Source: Clostridiales bacterium
GTDB taxonomy: Bacteria; Bacillota; Clostridia; Lachnospirales; Lachnospiraceae
NCBI GenBank assembly: GCA_012839295.1
Contig: DUNO01000066.1
Span: 124,001-188,000, forward strand
Direction of reading: 5' to 3'
DNA length: 64,000 nucleotides
A program made the position numbers and the translations under genes. The notes below the pieces were generated by a model. That model was not told the origin of the DNA. It made no database searches and worked only from the letters and a program-made list of their open reading frames with translations. Position 1 is the first letter of the stretch. Every line of letters starts with the position of its first letter. Shown one piece after another: positions 60,395 to 64,000 of this stretch.

Positions 60395-60426
60395 TATAGC
60401 GTCCATCTTCCAGAGAGGACGCTATA
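60395..60426. promoter_or_regulatory. Intercistronic hairpin between the sugar kinase and AnmK genes
   Basis: TATAGCGTCC (60395-60404) pairs with GGACGCTATA (60417-60426), with a 12-base loop. No U-run follows on the minus strand. It may tune expression between the two cistrons. Confidence 0.55.
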
Positions 60427-60513
60427 TTGCTCTTGCCGCTTAAACGTCAAGCATTTCAGGCTACTTTTTTATCACCGCTTTTGTATTAACACATCAAGCC
60501 ATTTTTTACTGCT

Positions 60514-61425
60514 TCATTCCCTATCAGCTTCTATTATATCGAGTGCCATGGCAACTGCTCCGTCAACAGCATCCCCAAGAGCCTCCGTATATTCAATGCC
60601 TGGTCCGCAATGGTTTATTTCATCCATTACCCGTTTTCTTAATATTGTATCATGGGACAGCATTCCGCCCAGCAGCGCCACCTTGGCCACCGGCTGCTCC
60701 AGCTTTTGGCAGACCGCTTTCATTAAATCCATCAACAAGGAAGCGTTACGGCTGATGATCTCCAAGGCTGCCGGATCGCCTTCGGTGGCAGCCTGCTCTA
60801 CGAAAAGAGCAAAGGCAGCAATGGCTCCCTTGTCCGTCTGAGGGTTATACAGGAAGGGAACGATTTCCTCCGGTGTGTGGATATTAAGCCGCTGAAAGAA
60901 GTATTCCCTCAGAAGGGTCTCCCCTATTCTCCCGTCACAGCTTTGCACAACAGCCGCGAAGGCATCCCGGGCAATGGCATAGGCACTTCCTCCGTCGTCG
61001 ATGATGTGGCCCCAGCCTCCGGCCCTGACGATTCTTCCATCCTTACTCCTGCCATAGCATATGGAGCCGGTGCCGGAGATCAGTATCATTCCTTCCTCTT
61101 TTCCCAGTGCACCCCGAAGTGCTATTTCATGGTCACCCTTCAAAAGCAGTCTGCCTCCAAAACGGTATTCCTGCAGTACCCCGGATATCATCTTATGTAC
61201 TTTAGGATTACTGATTCCCGCCGCTCCGATACACAGGCACATACAATCCTGCATCGGGGCAAGCTCTTCACAGAGCTCCCTCAACAGCCTTTCAAAAAAA
61301 GCTTCCCCTGTACTGTTCACATTAAAAGCTCCAAATACCCTTCGTTTCATCACCTCATTCTGAAGGCTCCGTAGCTCTACCGTTGTTTTTGTTCCTCCGC
61401 CGTCTATCCCTGCTATATACTTCAA
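60514..61425 (-). CDS. BadF/BadG-family GlcNAc/MurNAc kinase (MurK/NagK-like)
   Basis: The 303-residue product has the ASKHA kinase signatures GIDGGGTKTTVELRS (near 5-19), GAFNVNSTGEA, the SGTGSICYGRSKDGRIVRAGGWGHIIDDGGSAYAIARDA region (near 117-151), and a C-terminal VALLGGMLSH (near 255). BadF/A/G/D-type kinases phosphorylate GlcNAc; in Clostridium acetobutylicum MurK of this family uses MurNAc too. The placement next to murQ makes MurNAc a likely substrate. The start is TTG at 61,425 with GAGGGG upstream. Cytoplasmic. Confidence 0.85.
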   Translation of the reverse strand: MKYIAGIDGGGTKTTVELRSLQNEVMKRRVFGAFNVNSTGEAFFERLLRELCEELAPMQDCMCLCIGAAGISNPKVHKMISGVLQEYRFGGRLLLKGDHEIALRGALGKEEGMILISGTGSICYGRSKDGRIVRAGGWGHIIDDGGSAYAIARDAFAAVVQSCDGRIGETLLREYFFQRLNIHTPEEIVPFLYNPQTDKGAIAAFALFVEQAATEGDPAALEIISRNASLLMDLMKAVCQKLEQPVAKVALLGGMLSHDTILRKRVMDEINHCGPGIEYTEALGDAVDGAVAMALDIIEADRE

Positions 61426-61459
61426 AGTCAGCCCCTCTTTTTCTTACGGAATTTTCCGT

Positions 61460-62368
61460 TTATGCTTGCTTGTGAATCTGAACCGCCCTTGCAATCTTTC
61501 CTTCGGCTTGCAGCAAAAGCTCCTTTGCCTCCTCCGGGCCCAGCCTGCATACCAGCATAACAATTGCTGTTTTCGGATTATAACCGCATTGCTCCAATGT
61601 CTCACTGGCTGTTTTTTCTGAAACATGGGCCGAGGAACAGACGATGGAGATGCAGCGTTGTATCAGCTTGGTGTTGGTGGGCTTCACGTCAACCATCAGA
61701 TTGCCGTACACCTTCCCCAGCTTTATCATGGAGCCGGTGGAAAGCATGTTTAAGATCATCTTTTGGGCCGTTCCGCTCTTCATGCGGGTTGATCCCGTAA
61801 CAACCTCCGGTCCCGGAGTGGGAGCAATATCAATATCTGCAATCCGGCCCATCCGGGATCCGGGACAGCAGGTGACAGAAATCACCGCCGCATCGATGGA
61901 CTTGGCATACTCCATTGCACCGATAACATATGGCGTTCTTCCTGAGGCGGCAATGCCCACCAGAATATCCTTACTTGTGAATGCAATCTCCTTCAGATCC
62001 TCTTCTCCCTGCTTATAATCATCCTCGGCGCCTTCCACCGCCTGGAATACCGCGGGATATCCTCCCGCAATTAATCCCTGCACCAGCTCCGGCTCCGTAG
62101 AATAGGTCGGCGGGCACTCAACCGCATCCAGAATCCCCAGCCTTCCCGAGGTTCCGCAGCCACAATAAATCAGTCGCCCATCCTCCTTCATTTTCTGTGT
62201 TATTAAATCAATCGCAGCTGCGATGGGTTCCAACTCCTCTTCCACGGCAAATGCTACTTTTTTATCTTCATCATTAATTAACCGAACCATATCCAGCGTA
62301 GATAATTCATCTATGTGGGCCGTCCTGTCGTTTCTCTGTTCGGTTATTATTTTCTCTATGTCCAGCAC
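61460..62368 (-). CDS. murQ: N-acetylmuramic acid 6-phosphate etherase MurQ
   Basis: The 302-residue product cleaves the lactyl ether of MurNAc-6P to give GlcNAc-6P and lactate. Its SIS domain has YCGCGTSGRLGILDAVECPPTYS (near 68-90), which holds the catalytic Glu in ECPPT, IAGGYPAVFQAVEGAEDD, and VGIAASGRTPYVIGAMEYA (near 137-155). GVVTGSTRMKSGTAQKMILNMLST-type sequence follows near 190. The start is GTG with AGGAGGG upstream. It is the convergence point of the AnmK and MurK branches of the cluster. Confidence 0.96.
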   Translation of the reverse strand: MLDIEKIITEQRNDRTAHIDELSTLDMVRLINDEDKKVAFAVEEELEPIAAAIDLITQKMKEDGRLIYCGCGTSGRLGILDAVECPPTYSTEPELVQGLIAGGYPAVFQAVEGAEDDYKQGEEDLKEIAFTSKDILVGIAASGRTPYVIGAMEYAKSIDAAVISVTCCPGSRMGRIADIDIAPTPGPEVVTGSTRMKSGTAQKMILNMLSTGSMIKLGKVYGNLMVDVKPTNTKLIQRCISIVCSSAHVSEKTASETLEQCGYNPKTAIVMLVCRLGPEEAKELLLQAEGKIARAVQIHKQA

Positions 62369-62399
62369 AAAATCCCTCCTTTGGAATATACTGCTATGT

Positions 62400-63269
62400 T
62401 TAACCCTTAACCGCCCCTATCGTAACTCCTTCAAGGAAATATTTTTGCAGTGAAAAGAATAGGACAAACATCGGCAATGCAGATATCGTAGCGCCTGCCA
62501 TCATGGGTCCGAATAATGTTGAATTAGCAAATTTAAAAAACTTAAGTCCTACCTGAATCGTATACATGCTATCCTTGCTGGTAACTAAAAACGGCCAAAA
62601 GAACGTATTCCAGGTACTCATAAAGGTATTGATCGCCATTACCGCAAGCACTGTCTTCGATAACGGAACAACGATGCGGGCAAAAATATTCAATTGGTTA
62701 CATCCCTCAATTTTCGCACTCTCAATTAACGAAGTCGGCAATCCTCCAAAGAACTGTTTTGATAAGAAGATATTATAGGAAGTAACCAGTCCCGGTAAGA
62801 TCAGGGATGCATAGGTATTTGACAAATGAAATTTATTTACAATTAAAATATATAAGGGAACCTGTGTTACCTGGTAGGGTATCATCATCGCAACTAAAAC
62901 CGCAAAGAATAAAAAACTCCTTCCCTTAAAGGGTATTTTGGAAAACGCATATCCGGCCATGGAGGCAAAAACCACATTTCCTAATACCACCAGCCCTGCT
63001 ACCAATAAGCTGTTCCAAATCCAGCGCAGGGAATACTTATTAAAATCGAAGAATGCCCTATAAGAGTCCAGCGTCCAGATCTTTGGAATAATTGTTCTGG
63101 ATGCCGATGCCGAGTCCGTCGCCGGCCCGAAGGAAGACATGATCATATATACAATCGGAAACAGTGAGATCACCGCTCCCAGAACCAGCAGGAACGTCAA
63201 TATACTATTGCGCAGATACAGCACTTTTTTATTTCTGGTATGTTTTGAATACAAACTCATCTCTGACAT
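62400..63269 (-). CDS. Carbohydrate ABC transporter permease (MalG-type)
   Basis: The product (289 residues from the chosen start) has six membrane segments and the CUT1 permease loop SLIESAKIEGCNQLNIFARIVVPLSKTV (near 185-212). The ATG at 63,269 follows GGAGGG by five bases; a GTG two codons earlier overlaps that site. It lies directly upstream of murQ with its partner permease before it, and so is a probable importer of MurNAc or muropeptide sugars. Substrate assignment is by context. Confidence 0.9.
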   Translation of the reverse strand: MSEMSLYSKHTRNKKVLYLRNSILTFLLVLGAVISLFPIVYMIMSSFGPATDSASASRTIIPKIWTLDSYRAFFDFNKYSLRWIWNSLLVAGLVVLGNVVFASMAGYAFSKIPFKGRSFLFFAVLVAMMIPYQVTQVPLYILIVNKFHLSNTYASLILPGLVTSYNIFLSKQFFGGLPTSLIESAKIEGCNQLNIFARIVVPLSKTVLAVMAINTFMSTWNTFFWPFLVTSKDSMYTIQVGLKFFKFANSTLFGPMMAGATISALPMFVLFFSLQKYFLEGVTIGAVKG

Positions 63270-63280
63270 TTTCACCCTCC

Positions 63281-64000
63281 CTAATATTCCACGTCAACGC
63301 CCATAAGTTTAAACTGTACGAAGGATATTGCAGCGATAATGATCGCCAGCACAATGGCCTGGGCGCATGCAAGTCCGTACTTGGAATATACAAAGGCATT
63401 ATTGAAGATTAAAAGTCCGATCATCGTGGTATTGTTGTCCGGCCCTCCTCCCGTCATCATGTATGCATTCATGAAGACCTGGAAGGATCCGATAATACCG
63501 GTTACGAATAAAAACAGTGTGGATGGCTTTACGAGAGGAATAACAATATAACGGATCTTCTGCATAAAGCTGGCACCGTCCAGCTCCGCCGCTTCAAAGG
63601 TGCTGTTATCAATTCCCAGGAGGGCTGCCACATAGATAATGATGCTGCTGCCCTGGCTGGATGCAAGGGCCATGATAATCAGTGACAGCATGGAGGTCTT
63701 GCTTGAATTCAGCCAATTCTGGGTTGACAGGCCAAAGAAGGACAGGATCCGATTAAACAGACCGGAGGGAGAAGAATCATACAGCCACAGCCAGACAACG
63801 GAAAGTGCTACGCCGGAGGCAATGCCCGGCAGATAATAAATAGCTTTAAATATCGATTGTGTCCTTTTCCTGAATGCCATAACCATGACAGCTATACTGA
63901 AGGCAATGACCAATGACAGGGGCACTACAACAACCGTATAAACGATAGTATTTTTCACTGATTTATAGAATAAGGCATTTGTGAATGTCTCAATATAATT
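63281..64000 (-). CDS. Carbohydrate ABC transporter permease (MalF-type), truncated at the window edge
   Basis: The frame runs from 63,281 to the right edge. An in-frame GTG at 63,958 could be mistaken for a start, but the 14 codons upstream (NYIETFTNALFYKSV) are typical MalF-like permease sequence, so the true start lies beyond the window. The visible 239 residues contain about five membrane segments and the EAA-type loop TFEAAELDGASFMQKIRYIVIPLVKPS. It is the MalF-like partner of the next gene. The binding protein is probably just outside the window. Confidence 0.9.
   Translation of the reverse strand, partial: NYIETFTNALFYKSVKNTIVYTVVVVPLSLVIAFSIAVMVMAFRKRTQSIFKAIYYLPGIASGVALSVVWLWLYDSSPSGLFNRILSFFGLSTQNWLNSSKTSMLSLIIMALASSQGSSIIIYVAALLGIDNSTFEAAELDGASFMQKIRYIVIPLVKPSTLFLFVTGIIGSFQVFMNAYMMTGGGPDNNTTMIGLLIFNNAFVYSKYGLACAQAIVLAIIIAAISFVQFKLMGVDVEY

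Noticed and set aside
1-64000. CRISPR arrays, tRNA, rRNA, intact insertion sequences or prophage
   Set aside because: No regularly spaced repeats, tRNA-like folds, transposase genes or phage genes were seen by eye; short tRNAs could still be missed without a dedicated search.

Overview
The window looks like a chromosomal segment of an anaerobic, low-to-mid GC Firmicute of the Clostridia, most likely Lachnospiraceae. Reasons: AGGAGG ribosome sites with frequent TTG/GTG starts, TTGACA-17 bp-TATAAT promoters, riboswitch-controlled operons, lipoprotein ABC systems and Lachnospiraceae-type gene neighbourhoods. No rRNA, tRNA, CRISPR array or intact insertion sequence was seen.

Layout. 1-1.8 kb: end of a cobalamin operon (cobT, start of cobU) under an adenosylcobalamin-type riboswitch with a readable antiterminator. 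2-6.7 kb: zinc-dependent phospholipase C-like protein, PAP2-type membrane protein, CorC/HlyC-like CBS protein and two tandem glutathione peroxidases. 6.7-29.7 kb (all minus strand): a large cell-surface/secretion locus. It starts at 29.7 kb with CpaE-like proteins, a CpaB-like SAF protein, a CpaF/TadA-like ATPase and a fused TadB/TadC protein. It continues with three aligned pilin-like proteins, a divergent fourth, an M50 protease, two giant paralogous membrane-anchored proteins rich in Cys/His modules, Ig-like domains and CxxC..CxxC ribbons, and a further anchored protein. After a 428 bp gap follow an SLH-domain protein and a 1275-residue secreted protein. This non-canonical Tad-like system is the main candidate for an undescribed system. 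30.2-33.3 kb: secreted Ig-like (Big_2) protein, a glycosyltransferase and a YqeY-like protein. 33.6-36.6 kb: amino-acid ABC transporter behind a lysine riboswitch, hence probably lysine uptake. 36.7-39.1 kb: a pRiA4b ORF-3-like protein and a DUF4153 membrane protein. 39.3-45.3 kb: LacI regulator, sugar ABC transporter and a clan GH-A-like glycosidase. 45.5-50.2 kb: zinc-ribbon membrane protein, degraded gene remnant, NCS2 purine permease with a structured leader, and an EF-G paralogue. 50.5-54.2 kb: aromatic amino acid genes aroF-tyrA-aroA (plus strand). 54.4-64 kb: a peptidoglycan-sugar salvage cluster (NamZ-like, NagZ, PIG-L deacetylase, GNAT, AnmK, MurK/NagK-like kinase, MurQ) with a sugar ABC permease pair running off the right edge.

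How the parts work together. The 12-30 kb operon would assemble a pilus-like fibre or pseudopilus in the membrane, with the giant proteins as tip, shaft or sheath components. The SLH pair could attach to the wall. The salvage cluster would release MurNAc/GlcNAc from wall fragments, phosphorylate them and convert MurNAc-6P to GlcNAc-6P. All identifications are by reading motifs and family resemblance; no database search was run.
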